NCBI GenBank assembly: GCA_016793165.1
Contig: JAEULA010000065.1
Span: 248,001-312,000, forward strand
DNA from: Alphaproteobacteria bacterium
GTDB taxonomy: Bacteria > Pseudomonadota > Alphaproteobacteria > CACIAM-22H2
Reading direction: 5' to 3'
Length of the DNA: 64,000 bases
In this document: piece after piece, positions 16,642 through 25,739 of the stretch
How the letters are laid out: each line of letters starts with the position of its first letter
Numbering within the stretch: position 1 is the first letter of the stretch
Position numbers and translations under genes: made by a program
Notes under the pieces: model-generated
What the model was told of the DNA's origin: nothing
Database searches by the model: none
What the model saw: the letters and a program-made list of their open reading frames with translations, nothing else

Positions 16642-17856
16642 CTAAGTCACAATCGTCGACTGGTCGAAGCGAATGATCGGCACCATTGCGCCGGCCGGGG
16701 CGGCTGGTGCGTTTGGAGCCCGAACGAGCAGGCAGTGAGCCTCCGACAGGATGCGTAGCATCGAACTGTCCTGTTTCTGAAACGGCGTGGCAATCGGCGC
16801 ACCGTCTTCGCCACGCTGGAGGGTGGCTCTGAGGTAATCCTGCCGACGGTCATTCGCCGCCAATGCTGCCCCCGCAAGGGCCCGTTCGAGCGGCGCATCC
16901 ACCTTTGTCGCGCCGGACAGGCGTCGCAACGCCGGCTGTAGGAAGACCACGCTGCAGACGAGCGACGACACCGGATTGCCGGGCAGTCCCAACACAGGGG
17001 TACGCCCCATGCGCCCGAACATCAGCGGCTTGCCCGGCCGCATCGCGATTTGCCAGAAGTCCAGGGATAGGCCGCTATCCTGCAGCGCCCTACGCACCAG
17101 GTCGTGCTCGCCGACCGAGGCGCCCCCCGTCGTGACCAGGAGGTCCGCGCCCTCGGCCGCGGCGACCATTTGCTGCAGCGCGTCGATGCGATCGGGGGCG
17201 ATGCCGAGCTGGATCGGTTCGCCGCCCCAGGCCTGGACGAACGCGCCAAGCGCGAGGCCGTTCGACGAGACGATTTGACCCGGACCGACCGGGTCGCCCG
17301 GCATGACGACCTCGTCGCCCGTCGCAAGGATGGCCACTCGCGGGCGCCGGGTGACCCTCAGCCAGGGATGATTCATCGCCGCGGCGAGGCCGAGCTTGCG
17401 GACGGTCACCAACTCGCCGGCCTTGAGCGCCGCATCGCCGGCCCGAAAATCGAGACCCGCAGGACGGACATAGCGTCCAACGGGGCTCGCTTCGCGAACC
17501 GTGATGTTCGTGCCGTCGGCCGAGGTGTCTTCCTGGATCACGATCGCGTCGGCGCCGGCGGGAAGGGCGGCACCGGTGAAGATCCGAGCGCACTCTCCAG
17601 GGCCGACTTGGCCGGCGAATGTGGCGCCCGCCGGGATCGCCCCGATCTGTCGCAGCGTGACGGGCACGTGCGCGACGTCCGCGGCGCGGACGGCATAGCC
17701 GTCCATCGCCGACACCGCGGCCGGCGGCTGCGACAGACGCGCGACCACGTCCGCAGCCAGCACGCGCCCGAGTGCCGCGCTCACCGGCACCGTCTCCGCG
17801 CCGAGGGGCGTCAGCGCGTCGAGAATTCGTCGTCTCGCGTCCTCGACGGCGAGCAT
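16642..17856 (-). CDS. moeA: Molybdopterin molybdotransferase
   Basis: Inserts molybdate into adenylylated molybdopterin to finish the molybdenum cofactor. 404 residues. N-terminal MoeA domain with SAMDGYAVRAADV near 49-61, and the MoCF-binding fold with GDEVV near 182, TTGGASVGEHD near 244-254 and GLPGNPVSS near 286-294, then a C-terminal beta domain. ATG 17856 shares one base with the moaC stop (TGATG), which fixes the start and implies coupling. It is the last gene of trpD-trpC-moaC-moeA. In many alphaproteobacteria lexA would follow directly; here about 10 kb intervenes. Confidence 0.96.
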   Translation of the reverse strand: MLAVEDARRRILDALTPLGAETVPVSAALGRVLAADVVARLSQPPAAVSAMDGYAVRAADVAHVPVTLRQIGAIPAGATFAGQVGPGECARIFTGAALPAGADAIVIQEDTSADGTNITVREASPVGRYVRPAGLDFRAGDAALKAGELVTVRKLGLAAAMNHPWLRVTRRPRVAILATGDEVVMPGDPVGPGQIVSSNGLALGAFVQAWGGEPIQLGIAPDRIDALQQMVAAAEGADLLVTTGGASVGEHDLVRRALQDSGLSLDFWQIAMRPGKPLMFGRMGRTPVLGLPGNPVSSLVCSVVFLQPALRRLSGATKVDAPLERALAGAALAANDRRQDYLRATLQRGEDGAPIATPFQKQDSSMLRILSEAHCLLVRAPNAPAAPAGAMVPIIRFDQSTIVT

Positions 17857-18335
17857 CACGGTGCCTCGTAGAGACCCGACTTGCCGCCGCTCTTGTGGAC
17901 GAGCCGGATGTCGGTGATCCGCATCGCCCGGTCGATCGCCTTGCACATGTCGTAGATCGTCAGCGCGGCGACGGAAACGGCCGTGAGCGCCTCCATCTCG
18001 ACGCCGGTGCGCCCGGTGGTCTTCACCTCGGCCTCGATGTCGACCGCCGCGCGCGCCGCATCCGTCGTCAGCTCGACGCCGACACTGGTCAGGGCCAGCG
18101 GATGGCAGAGGGGGATCAGGTCGTGGGTCCGCTTCGCCGCCATGATGCCGGCCAGCCGTGCGACCGCGAGGACGTCGCCCTTCTGGACGTCGCCGCCCCG
18201 GATGCGCGCGAGGGTCTCCGGCGCCACGATCACCGAACCGCGCGCGCGTGCGACGCGCTCGCTGACGTCCTTCCCGGACACGTCGACCATCCGTGCCCGG
18301 CCATCGGCATCGAAATGGGTGAGCTCGCCGGTCAT
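17856..18335 (-). CDS. moaC: Cyclic pyranopterin monophosphate synthase
   Basis: Forms cyclic pyranopterin monophosphate from the MoaA product in molybdopterin synthesis. 159 residues, normal length. Family segments are visible: MVDVSGKDVSERVARA, KRTHDLIPLCHPLALT (about 70-85), EVKTTGRTGVEMEALTAVS and the C-terminal LVHKSGGKSG. ATG 18335 overlaps the trpC stop by four bases (ATGA) and its own stop overlaps moeA by one base, so the order is fixed by translational coupling. moaA is not in the window. Confidence 0.97.
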   Translation of the reverse strand: MTGELTHFDADGRARMVDVSGKDVSERVARARGSVIVAPETLARIRGGDVQKGDVLAVARLAGIMAAKRTHDLIPLCHPLALTSVGVELTTDAARAAVDIEAEVKTTGRTGVEMEALTAVSVAALTIYDMCKAIDRAMRITDIRLVHKSGGKSGLYEAP

Positions 18336-19135
18336 GCCGGCACCGCGGCGCCGATCAGCGCGCGCGTCGCGGCCGCCACGTCGGCCTGGCTCATCAGGGA
18401 TTCTCCGACCAGGATCGCGCGTGCGCCGGCGCGGGACACCCGCGCCACGTCGGCCGGCGTGCGCAGGCCGCTCTCGGCGACGAGCAGGCGATCGGAGGGG
18501 ACCTGGCGCGCAACGGTCTCGAACGTCGCGATATCGACCTTCAGCGTCTTCAGGTCTCGGTTGTTGATTCCGATCATCGCCCCGTCGAGCGCGAGCGCCT
18601 GATCGAGTTCGTCGAGCGCATGGATCTCGGCGAGCACGTCGAGGCCGAGGTCGCGCGCGAGCCGGTTCAGCGCGAGCGCCTCGGGCCTCGTCAGGGCCGC
18701 CATGATCAGCAGGATGCAATCGGCGCCGAGCGCGCGCGTCTCGACGACCTGATACGGATCGACGGTGAAGTCCTTGCGCAGGACGGGCAGTGCCACGGAT
18801 GCACGCGCCGCCCGCAGGTGCGAATCCTCGCCCTGGAAGTACGGGGTATCGGTGAGGACCGACAGGCAGGTCGCACCGGCATCGCGATAGGCGGCGGCGA
18901 GGGAGGGCGGGTCGAAATCCGCCCGGATAAGCCCGCGCGACGGCGACGCCTTCTTGATCTCCGCGATCAACGCCGGCCGCCCCGCTGCGAACGCCGAGGC
19001 GAGTGCGCGCGCGAAGCCGCGCGGCGGCTCCGCGGCGGACGCGTCGGCCTCGACCGCCGGACGCGGTCGCGCGGCCTGCCGGCGCGCGACCTCGGCGCGC
19101 TTGTCGGCGCAGATCCGGGCGAGGACGTCGCTCAT
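18332..19135 (-). CDS. trpC: Indole-3-glycerol phosphate synthase
   Basis: Closes the ring from 1-(2-carboxyphenylamino)-deoxyribulose phosphate to indole-3-glycerol phosphate. 267 residues, a single (beta/alpha)8 barrel, not fused to TrpF. Signature segments: LIAEIKKASPSRGLIR with the catalytic Lys, LRKDFTVDPYQ, LAEIH, IGINNRDLKT and LVAESGL. ATG 19135 overlaps the trpD stop by four bases (ATGA); the 3' end overlaps moaC in the same way. Confidence 0.97.
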   Translation of the reverse strand: MSDVLARICADKRAEVARRQAARPRPAVEADASAAEPPRGFARALASAFAAGRPALIAEIKKASPSRGLIRADFDPPSLAAAYRDAGATCLSVLTDTPYFQGEDSHLRAARASVALPVLRKDFTVDPYQVVETRALGADCILLIMAALTRPEALALNRLARDLGLDVLAEIHALDELDQALALDGAMIGINNRDLKTLKVDIATFETVARQVPSDRLLVAESGLRTPADVARVSRAGARAILVGESLMSQADVAAATRALIGAAVPA

Positions 19136-20169
19136 GCCGCCGGCGGCGTGTTGGTGATCGCGATCAGCTTCGACAGCGTCGCCATGGCCTGGCCGTCGTC
19201 GAGCGCCCGCGCGGCCAGCGCGGCGCCGGCGCGCAGATCGCCCGCCTTGCCGGCGATGATCAGCGCCGCGGCGGCGTTCATCAGCACGATGTCGCGGAAC
19301 GCGCCGGGCTTGCCGCCGAACAGCGCCATGATCGCCGCGGCGTTCTCGGCGGGCGTCCCGCCCTTGAGCTCCGCGAGCACCGTGCGCGGCAGCCCTGCAT
19401 CCTCCGGCGTGATCTCGAAGCGGCGGATCTTGCCGTCCTTGAGCTCCGCGACCGCCGTCGGTCCGGTCGTGGTGATCTCGTCGGTACCGTCGGAGCCGTG
19501 CACGACCCAGGCCCGCGTGGAGCCGAGATTGGCGAGCGTCGCCGCGACCGGCTCGACCCAGCGCTCGGCGAAGACGCCGACGAGCTGGCGCGTGACCAGC
19601 GCCGGGTTCGAGAGCGGCCCGAGCAGGTTGAAGATCGTGCGCGTCCCGAGCTCGACGCGCGGGCCGGCGACGTTGCGCATCGCCGAATGATGGCGCGGCG
19701 CCATCATGAAACCGACCTTGGCGTCGACGATCGCGCGCTCGATCAGCTTGAAGTCCGCATCGATGTTCACGCCGAGCGCGGTGAGGACGTCGGCGGCGCC
19801 GCTCTTCGACGACAGGGCGCGGTTGCCGTGCTTGGCGACCGGCACGCCGCAGGCGGCCACGACGAGCGCGGTCGCCGTCGACACGTTCCATGTCCCGATC
19901 GCATCGCCACCCGTGCCGACGATGTCCATCGCATCCGCGGGCGCCGCGAGCTTGAGCGCCTTCGCGCGCATCACGGTCGCCGCGCCGGTGATCTCGTCGA
20001 TCGTCTCACCGCGCACGCGCAGGGCCATCAGGAAGCCGCCCATCTGCGCGGGCGTGGCGTTGCCCGACATCAGGGCCTCGAAGCCGACCTCCGCTTCCTG
20101 TGCCGTGAGGGCGCGACCTTCGGCCACACGGGCGATCAGGGCCTTGAGCTTGTCCATGTCGGCTGTCAT
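19132..20169 (-). CDS. trpD: Anthranilate phosphoribosyltransferase
   Basis: Transfers phosphoribose from PRPP to anthranilate, the second step of tryptophan synthesis. 345 residues. PRPP/Mg segments are visible: DIVGTGGDAIGTWNVSTA near 82-99, KHGNRALSSKSGAADVL near 113-129 and MAPRHHSAMRNV. ATG 20169 gives MTADMDKL; ATG 20157 (MDKLK) is an equally possible start, since neither has a clear ribosome site. First gene of the trpDC-moaC-moeA operon. trpE and trpG are absent; a divergent copper ATPase lies where trpG is often found. Confidence 0.96.
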   Translation of the reverse strand: MTADMDKLKALIARVAEGRALTAQEAEVGFEALMSGNATPAQMGGFLMALRVRGETIDEITGAATVMRAKALKLAAPADAMDIVGTGGDAIGTWNVSTATALVVAACGVPVAKHGNRALSSKSGAADVLTALGVNIDADFKLIERAIVDAKVGFMMAPRHHSAMRNVAGPRVELGTRTIFNLLGPLSNPALVTRQLVGVFAERWVEPVAATLANLGSTRAWVVHGSDGTDEITTTGPTAVAELKDGKIRRFEITPEDAGLPRTVLAELKGGTPAENAAAIMALFGGKPGAFRDIVLMNAAAALIIAGKAGDLRAGAALAARALDDGQAMATLSKLIAITNTPPAA

Positions 20170-20277
20170 GGCGGGATCGTCGTCGTTTCGAGTGCGGGAA
20201 TGCGCCGGACCTTCGGGGGTTTCCGGCCGGTTTGCAACCCTTTCGCACCCGCCGACACCGCGCCATAAGGAGGCCGG

Positions 20278-22452
20278 ATGAGCGAGATCGTCACCCTCGG
20301 AATCGACGGTATGACCTGCGCCGCCTGCGTCAGCCGCGTCGAGCGCGCCCTGCAGCGCGTGCCCGGCGTGCAGGCGGCGGTCGTGAGCCTCGCGACCGAG
20401 CGCGCCGAGATCCAGATCGCCGCGGCGGACGCGGCGATGCGCGAGCAGCTCGCGGCGGCCGTCGCCAAGGCCGGCTATTCGGCGCGGTCGGTCGATCCCC
20501 TCGCCGCGGCGCGCGAACCGGTCGAGAGCCGCGACGCCTGGCGGGTCCTCGCCGCGGCGATCCTGGCCTCTCCGCTGGTCGCGGAGATGCTCGGTCATTT
20601 CGGGTGGGTCGATTTTCATCTCGAGCCATTGCTGGCGCTCGCCCTCGCGACGCCGGTGCAGTTCGTCCTCGGGGCGCCGTTCTATCGCGCGGCATGGAAG
20701 GCCGTGCGCGCGGGCAGCGGAACGATGGACCTGCTCGTCGTGCTCGGCACGACCGCGGCCTACGCCGCGAGCGCGGTCGCGGTCCTGCGCGATCCCTTCG
20801 GGCACGTGACCCACTACTTCGAGGCGGCGGCGGTCGTGATCGCCCTCGTGCTGCTCGGGCGCCTGCTCGAGCAGCGGGCGAGACGCTCCGCGGTGCGCGC
20901 GATCCATGCCCTGGTCGCGCTCGCTCCCGAGCGCGCACTCGTGCGCCGCGCCGGCGGCGAGATCGAGATCGCCGCTCGCGACGTCGTCGTCGGCGACGTC
21001 GTCGTGGCGAAGCCCGGCATGCGATTTGCCGTCGACGGTCGCGTGCTCGAGGGGGAGAGCACGGCCGACGAGGCGCTGATCACCGGCGAGAGCCGGCCCG
21101 TCGAGAAGCGCCCCGGCGACCTCGTCATCGGCGGCGCGGTCAACGGCGAGGGTGCGTTGCTCGTCGAGGCGACGGCGATCGGCGCGCAGTCGACCCTCGC
21201 GCGCATCGTGCGGCTCGTCGAGCGCGCGCAAGGGTCCAAGGCGCCGGTCCAGCGCCTGGTCGATCGCGTCGCCGCGATCTTCGTGCCCGTCGTGCTGGCG
21301 ATCGCGGTATCGGCCTTCCTCGTCTGGTGGCTTTGGCTCGGCGACGCGGCGGGCGGGCTTGTGGCCGCCGTCAGCGTGCTGGTCATCGCGTGCCCCTGCG
21401 CGCTGGGGCTTGCCACGCCGATGGCCATCGTCGCCGGCTGCGGTGTGGCGGCGCGCCACGCCATACTGATCAAGGACGCCGCGGCGCTCGAGCGCCTCGC
21501 GCTCGTCGACGCCGTCGTCTTCGACAAGACGGGCACGCTGACGGAGGGGCGTCCCTCGGTGGTCCGAGTGGCTTCGGCGCCGGGGTTCGGCGAGCGGCAG
21601 GTGATCGCCCTGGCGGCCGCGGTGGAGCGCAGCAGCGCGCATCCGCTGGCGCGAGCGCTGCTCGCGCGGGCCGAAGAGATCGGCATCCCGCCGGCGACTC
21701 CCGTTCTCGTCGAGAGCCTCGCGGGGCGCGGCCTGAAAGGGCGCGTCGACGGGGCGCTGGTCCTGGTCGGAACCGCGGCGCTGATGCGCGAAGCCGGGAT
21801 CGCGCTCGACGCGCTCGCGCCCGCGATCGCGGCGCTGGACGACGAGGGGCTGACACGCGCGTTCGTGGCGCGAGACGGAATGCTGGTGGGCGTCGTCGGG
21901 CTCGGCGACCGCTTGCGCGCGGATGCCGAAAGCGCGCTGCGGCGCCTGCGCGATCGGCGTATCCACGTCGTGATGGCCACCGGCGACGCGCAGTCGACCG
22001 CGGCGCGCGTCGCCTCCGGGCTCGCCATCGACGAGGTCATCGCGGAGGCGGCGCCGGACATGAAGCTCGCGGTCGTCGAGCGGCTGCGCAAGGCCGGCCG
22101 CGTCGTCGCGGTGGTGGGCGACGGCGTGAACGACGCGCCGGCGCTTGCGGCGGCGGATATCGGGATCGCGGTCGGCGGCGGCGCCGACGCAGCGCTCGAG
22201 ACCGCGGGCGTGGCGATACTTCGCGGCGACATCGGCCAGGTCGCCGAGGCGATCGCGCTGTCACGGGCGACACGCTCGCGCATCCGCGAGAACTTGTTCT
22301 GGGCCTCGATCTTCAATCTCCTCGGCCTCCCGGCGGCGGCGGCCGGTCTGCTCAATCCGATGCTGGCCGGCGCGGCAATGGCGTTCTCGTCGCTGGCCGT
22401 CGGCTTGAACTCGCTTCGTCTGATGCGTTGGCGCCCCCCTCCCGCGCTATAA
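20278..22452 (+). CDS. copA: Copper-translocating P1B-type ATPase
   Basis: Exports Cu(I) from the cytosol using ATP. 724 residues. One N-terminal heavy-metal domain with Cys14 and Cys17 (GMTCAAC); eight membrane helices; the membrane metal site CPC at 372-374 (ACPCALGLATP); actuator TGES at 269-272; phosphorylation Asp416 in DKTGTLT; the SSAHPLA nucleotide motif and GDGVNDAPAL hinge. AAGGAGG lies just upstream of ATG 20278, a strong ribosome site. The YibQ-like gene follows 7 bases later and a CopZ-like gene further on. I see no clear CueR operator in the 108-base divergent region shared with trpD. Confidence 0.95.
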   Translation: MSEIVTLGIDGMTCAACVSRVERALQRVPGVQAAVVSLATERAEIQIAAADAAMREQLAAAVAKAGYSARSVDPLAAAREPVESRDAWRVLAAAILASPLVAEMLGHFGWVDFHLEPLLALALATPVQFVLGAPFYRAAWKAVRAGSGTMDLLVVLGTTAAYAASAVAVLRDPFGHVTHYFEAAAVVIALVLLGRLLEQRARRSAVRAIHALVALAPERALVRRAGGEIEIAARDVVVGDVVVAKPGMRFAVDGRVLEGESTADEALITGESRPVEKRPGDLVIGGAVNGEGALLVEATAIGAQSTLARIVRLVERAQGSKAPVQRLVDRVAAIFVPVVLAIAVSAFLVWWLWLGDAAGGLVAAVSVLVIACPCALGLATPMAIVAGCGVAARHAILIKDAAALERLALVDAVVFDKTGTLTEGRPSVVRVASAPGFGERQVIALAAAVERSSAHPLARALLARAEEIGIPPATPVLVESLAGRGLKGRVDGALVLVGTAALMREAGIALDALAPAIAALDDEGLTRAFVARDGMLVGVVGLGDRLRADAESALRRLRDRRIHVVMATGDAQSTAARVASGLAIDEVIAEAAPDMKLAVVERLRKAGRVVAVVGDGVNDAPALAAADIGIAVGGGADAALETAGVAILRGDIGQVAEAIALSRATRSRIRENLFWASIFNLLGLPAAAAGLLNPMLAGAAMAFSSLAVGLNSLRLMRWRPPPAL

Positions 22453-22459
22453 GGGCGCG

Positions 22460-23440
22460 ATGGCCAAACGGCGCATTCGGATCGGACCCGTCATGGGAAG
22501 CCTCGCGGTCGCGGCATTGCTGTTCGCGGCCTACCTGCTCGGCGCGGGCGGCCCCCATTCGACGCCGACGCTGAGCATCGTCCTGCCCGCCGCGGAGACC
22601 GCGACGGTCGCGGACGACGGGACCTCGGCGGCGGGGGCGGCCGCCGCGCTCGCGCCCACGGGGGCGGTTGCAACTCCGCCGGCCCCCCCGTCGCCCCAGG
22701 CCATCGATTCCGAATGGGAGAAGCGGTCCGTCCCCGTCGCGATCGCGAATGGCCGTGCGCTGGTTGCGGTCATCATCGACGACATGGGCCTGGACCGGGC
22801 GAAGGGGCTGCGGGTGATCGGCCTGATGCCGCCTTTGACTCTGTCGTTCCTGCCCTATGGCCGGGATGCGCCGGCACTCGCGATCCTCGCGCGGCAGCGC
22901 GGGCACGAGGTCCTGCTGCACATGCCTATGCAGCCCCTGGGTCGCGAGGATCCGGGCCCGCAGGCGCTGACGACGGACCTGACCGCGATCGAGATCCGGA
23001 CCAGGGTCGGTGCGGCCCTCGACCGGTTCGGCGACGCGATCGGATTGAACAACCACATGGGCAGCCGGTTCACCGCCGAACGGACACTGATGTTGCCGGT
23101 GATGGAGGAACTCGCGGCACGCGGGCTGGTCTTCGTGGACTCGCGGACGGGCACGGCCAGCGAGGCGATCCCGGTGGCGGCTGAACGCGGGGTCCCTGCG
23201 GCGCTGCGAGACGTCTTCCTCGACAACGACGTCGCGCCGGCCGCGATCGCGAAGCAGCTCGAGGAGGCGGAGCGGGTGGCGCGCCGCCGCGGCGCCGCGA
23301 TCGCAATCGGCCATCCGCACGACGCGACGCTCGCGGCACTCGCACAGTGGCTGCCGGGGCTCGCGGAGCGGGGCCTCCAGGCCGTGCCGGTGAGCGCCGT
23401 GCTGCGCCGCGCGGCGCTGCGCGGCAACGCGACACGTTGA
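22460..23440 (+). CDS. Divergent polysaccharide deacetylase family protein (YibQ-like)
   Basis: 326 residues. One N-terminal membrane anchor (about 13-30), a low-complexity Ala/Pro linker to about 85, then a catalytic-like domain with VAVIIDDMG, LLHMPMQPLG, NNHMGSRFT, VFVDSRT and GHPHD, the hallmark segments of the YibQ/DUF610 family in the periplasm. The activity is unproven for the family; a role in cell-envelope polysaccharide turnover is inferred. It begins 7 bases after copA, so it is probably cotranscribed, which is an odd partner for a copper pump. Confidence 0.85.
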   Translation: MAKRRIRIGPVMGSLAVAALLFAAYLLGAGGPHSTPTLSIVLPAAETATVADDGTSAAGAAAALAPTGAVATPPAPPSPQAIDSEWEKRSVPVAIANGRALVAVIIDDMGLDRAKGLRVIGLMPPLTLSFLPYGRDAPALAILARQRGHEVLLHMPMQPLGREDPGPQALTTDLTAIEIRTRVGAALDRFGDAIGLNNHMGSRFTAERTLMLPVMEELAARGLVFVDSRTGTASEAIPVAAERGVPAALRDVFLDNDVAPAAIAKQLEEAERVARRRGAAIAIGHPHDATLAALAQWLPGLAERGLQAVPVSAVLRRAALRGNATR

Positions 23441-23504
23441 CGGCCGCCGGGTTTCCGGCCGAAGTGCGTCGTCTGACGATCCGCATCGAGATGGGAGCTT
23501 CGAG

Positions 23505-23705
23505 ATGACGAGCTATCGCGTGGCCGGAATGACCTGCGACGGATGCGCCAAGGCGGTCGCTCGGGCGATCGAGGCGGCCTCGCCCGGTGCTCGCGTGGTC
23601 GTCGACCGCGGCGCCGGCAAGGTCGAGGTCGACGAGCGCGTCGCCGAATCGGTCTTGCAAAAGGCCGTCGAGGACGCCGGCTTCGAGTACGCGGGCCGCG
23701 CCTGA
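23505..23705 (+). CDS. copZ: CopZ-like heavy-metal-associated domain protein
   Basis: 66 residues forming a single ferredoxin-like heavy-metal domain with the Cu(I)-binding pair in GMTCDGC (Cys11, Cys14). It probably shuttles cytosolic Cu(I) to the N-terminal domain of the CopA pump encoded upstream; the two domains share the GMTC motif. ATG 23505 follows a GGGAG site. It is separated from copA by the YibQ-like gene and ends 13 bases from the converging ppiD stop. Confidence 0.88.
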   Translation: MTSYRVAGMTCDGCAKAVARAIEAASPGARVVVDRGAGKVEVDERVAESVLQKAVEDAGFEYAGRA

Positions 23706-23718
23706 GGCGGCCGCGGCG

Positions 23719-25611
23719 TCAGTTCTGGTAGAGACTGTCGACCGCGCCCTGATCGACGACCGCGTTGCGCCGCTCGCGAAGCGCGCGCACGTATTGCTGG
23801 CTGAGTTCGACGGCGATCTGCTCGCCAAGGCCGTCGGTGAGCCGCTTGACGCCGGCCGCGTCGGCGGCCGGATCGGCGGCGATGATCTCGACGAGCTTCA
23901 CGACGTAATGGCCGTCGCCGGCCGGCGCGGTGCCGACCTCGCCGGGCTTGAGCTGGAACAGGCGCGCCGCGACGGCCGCCTGCGCACGGGGTCCGGTGCC
24001 GCCGACCGTGCCGTCGCGCCGCATCGCCGGCGTCGCATCCGGTGTCAGCGAGAAGGGCTCGCCGGCCGCCGCGAGCTCCGCGCCGGCCTTAACCTTGGCT
24101 ACGATCTCTTCGGCGCGCGCGCGCGCGGCCTCGTCGCGCTTGTCCTGCTGCCAGACCGCGACGACGTCGGCCTTCACGGCGTCGAGCGCGCGACGCTGGC
24201 TGGGCGTGACGGAGTCAACACGGGCGAAGAAGTAGGCGCCGGCCCGCGTCTCGATCAGGCCGGTGTCGCGGCCGATCGCGGCCTCGGAGAACGCGCGCAG
24301 GACTTCCGGCGCGCCGGCGAAGATCGGCATCGCCTGGCCGTCGCGTCCGCGTCCGGCGGCGTCGACGGCGTCGAGGGCCACGACCGGGATGTTGGCCGCC
24401 GCAGCGGCCTCCTGCAGGGTCTTGCCCTCGTTGATCAGCTCCTCGATCCGTGTCGCCGTCCGATAGGCGATCTCGCCCGCGGCGCGGCGCGCCATCTCGT
24501 CGGTCAGGCGCACGCGCAGGGAGTCGAGCGTCGGCTCGGTGCCGCCCTCGATCGCGGTGACGCGCGCGACGAAGACGCCGAGCGGCGTGACGATCGGCTC
24601 GGAAGGCGCCTCGAGCGCCAGTGCGAAGATCGGCTTGGCGAGCTCGGACGGCAGGCCGCTCGCCTGGGCGCGACCGAAGATCTTGATCTGGTCGGCCGAC
24701 TGGCCCGCCTCCTGCGCGACGTCGAGGAAGGCGGCGCCGGAATCGAGCTTGGCCTTGGCGGCCTTCGCCGCCGCCTCGTCGTCGAAACGGATGACCTCGA
24801 TGGTCCGGAACTCGGGCACGGCAAACTCGCGGCGACGCGCCTCGAACTCGCTCTTCAGCTGTTCCTCGTCGATCTGGATCGAGCTGCGGATCTCGTCGAG
24901 GCCGATGCGCACGAGGGCGCCGCTGCGGAACTCCGGGTCGGTGAAGCGCTCGGCGTTGGCTTCGTACGTCGCCTTCAACTCGGCGTCGTTCGGCTGGCCC
25001 GGATCGGGCATGGCCGCGGCGGCGATGAAGAGCGTCTCGCCGCGACGCTTCTCCTCGCGATGGCGATACAGGCGCTCGGCGAGCAAGGGCGGCGCCCCGG
25101 CTCCCAGCGTCACCGCCTCGATGAGGGCGGAGCGGGCGGCGTCGACGCGCATCAGCTCGACGAACCGGGCTTCGCTGAGGCCGTTCTCCTGCAGCGTGCG
25201 GCGGAAGGCATTGGCGTCGAACGCCCCGCCGATGCGGAAATTCGGGTCTTCCTGGATCCGCCGGCGGACCACCGCGTCCGATACGATGAGGTTGAGCTTG
25301 CTCGCCGTGCGGTCGAGGACGGTCTGGTTGGTGACGCGCTCGACCGTCTGGGTCGCGAGCCCGATCTGGCGCAGCACATCGCGGTCGATCTCGCCGATCC
25401 CGCCCTGGCGCAGCCGGCTGACGTCGCGCTGGAACTCCATGCGCAGCGTCTCCAGCGGGATCGCCTCGCCGTCGACCGACACGACGGGGGCTTCCTTGCG
25501 CTGGAGAAAGCGATAGTCGCCGATTCCCCACACCGCGAACGACACGACGAGGAACAGGAAGAGGACTTTGACGACGACGCCGGCCGTCTTGTCGCGAATG
25601 GACTGGAGCAT
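23719..25611 (-). CDS. ppiD: Peptidyl-prolyl cis-trans isomerase D, periplasmic folding factor
   Basis: 630 residues. An N-terminal membrane anchor (about 11-32, GVVVKVLFLFLVVSFAVWGI) carries a large periplasmic region: a SurA/PpiD-like N-domain with coiled helices (35-200), a central parvulin-like region (about 250-370) and a C-terminal domain. It assists folding of exported proteins near the Sec translocon. The family members are usually only weakly active as isomerases. ATG 25611 gives the anchor directly and is preceded by GGGAGG; the open frame upstream overlaps divergent tpiA and is ignored. A good sigma70 promoter lies upstream. Confidence 0.92.
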   Translation of the reverse strand: MLQSIRDKTAGVVVKVLFLFLVVSFAVWGIGDYRFLQRKEAPVVSVDGEAIPLETLRMEFQRDVSRLRQGGIGEIDRDVLRQIGLATQTVERVTNQTVLDRTASKLNLIVSDAVVRRRIQEDPNFRIGGAFDANAFRRTLQENGLSEARFVELMRVDAARSALIEAVTLGAGAPPLLAERLYRHREEKRRGETLFIAAAAMPDPGQPNDAELKATYEANAERFTDPEFRSGALVRIGLDEIRSSIQIDEEQLKSEFEARRREFAVPEFRTIEVIRFDDEAAAKAAKAKLDSGAAFLDVAQEAGQSADQIKIFGRAQASGLPSELAKPIFALALEAPSEPIVTPLGVFVARVTAIEGGTEPTLDSLRVRLTDEMARRAAGEIAYRTATRIEELINEGKTLQEAAAAANIPVVALDAVDAAGRGRDGQAMPIFAGAPEVLRAFSEAAIGRDTGLIETRAGAYFFARVDSVTPSQRRALDAVKADVVAVWQQDKRDEAARARAEEIVAKVKAGAELAAAGEPFSLTPDATPAMRRDGTVGGTGPRAQAAVAARLFQLKPGEVGTAPAGDGHYVVKLVEIIAADPAADAAGVKRLTDGLGEQIAVELSQQYVRALRERRNAVVDQGAVDSLYQN

Positions 25612-25642
25612 GAAGGGAGGGGCTTTCCTCGAAAGCGCGCGG

Positions 25643-25671
25643 ACTATACGGAGGCTCTCCGCGAGCGGCAA
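25643..25671 (-). promoter_or_regulatory. Candidate sigma70 promoter for ppiD
   Basis: On the minus strand TTGCCG (25671-25666), a 17-base spacer and TATAGT (25648-25643), about 31 bases from the ppiD start. The -10 matches consensus at five of six bases. Confidence 0.55.
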
Positions 25672-25739
25672 CCTTTTGAAAACCCGCGCATCGTCATGGT
25701 AGCGATCCCGATGTCCCTGCCAACCGAAAGGTCCCGCGC

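Noticed and set aside
16570..16758. A 62-codon plus-strand frame between the PEP-CTERM gene and moeA
   Set aside because: Its second half is antisense to the moeA 3' end and it has no ribosome site; probably chance.
20170..20277. CueR operator in the trpD/copA divergent region
   Set aside because: An ACCTTC...TTTCCGG string is present, but the expected dyad symmetry is not convincing.
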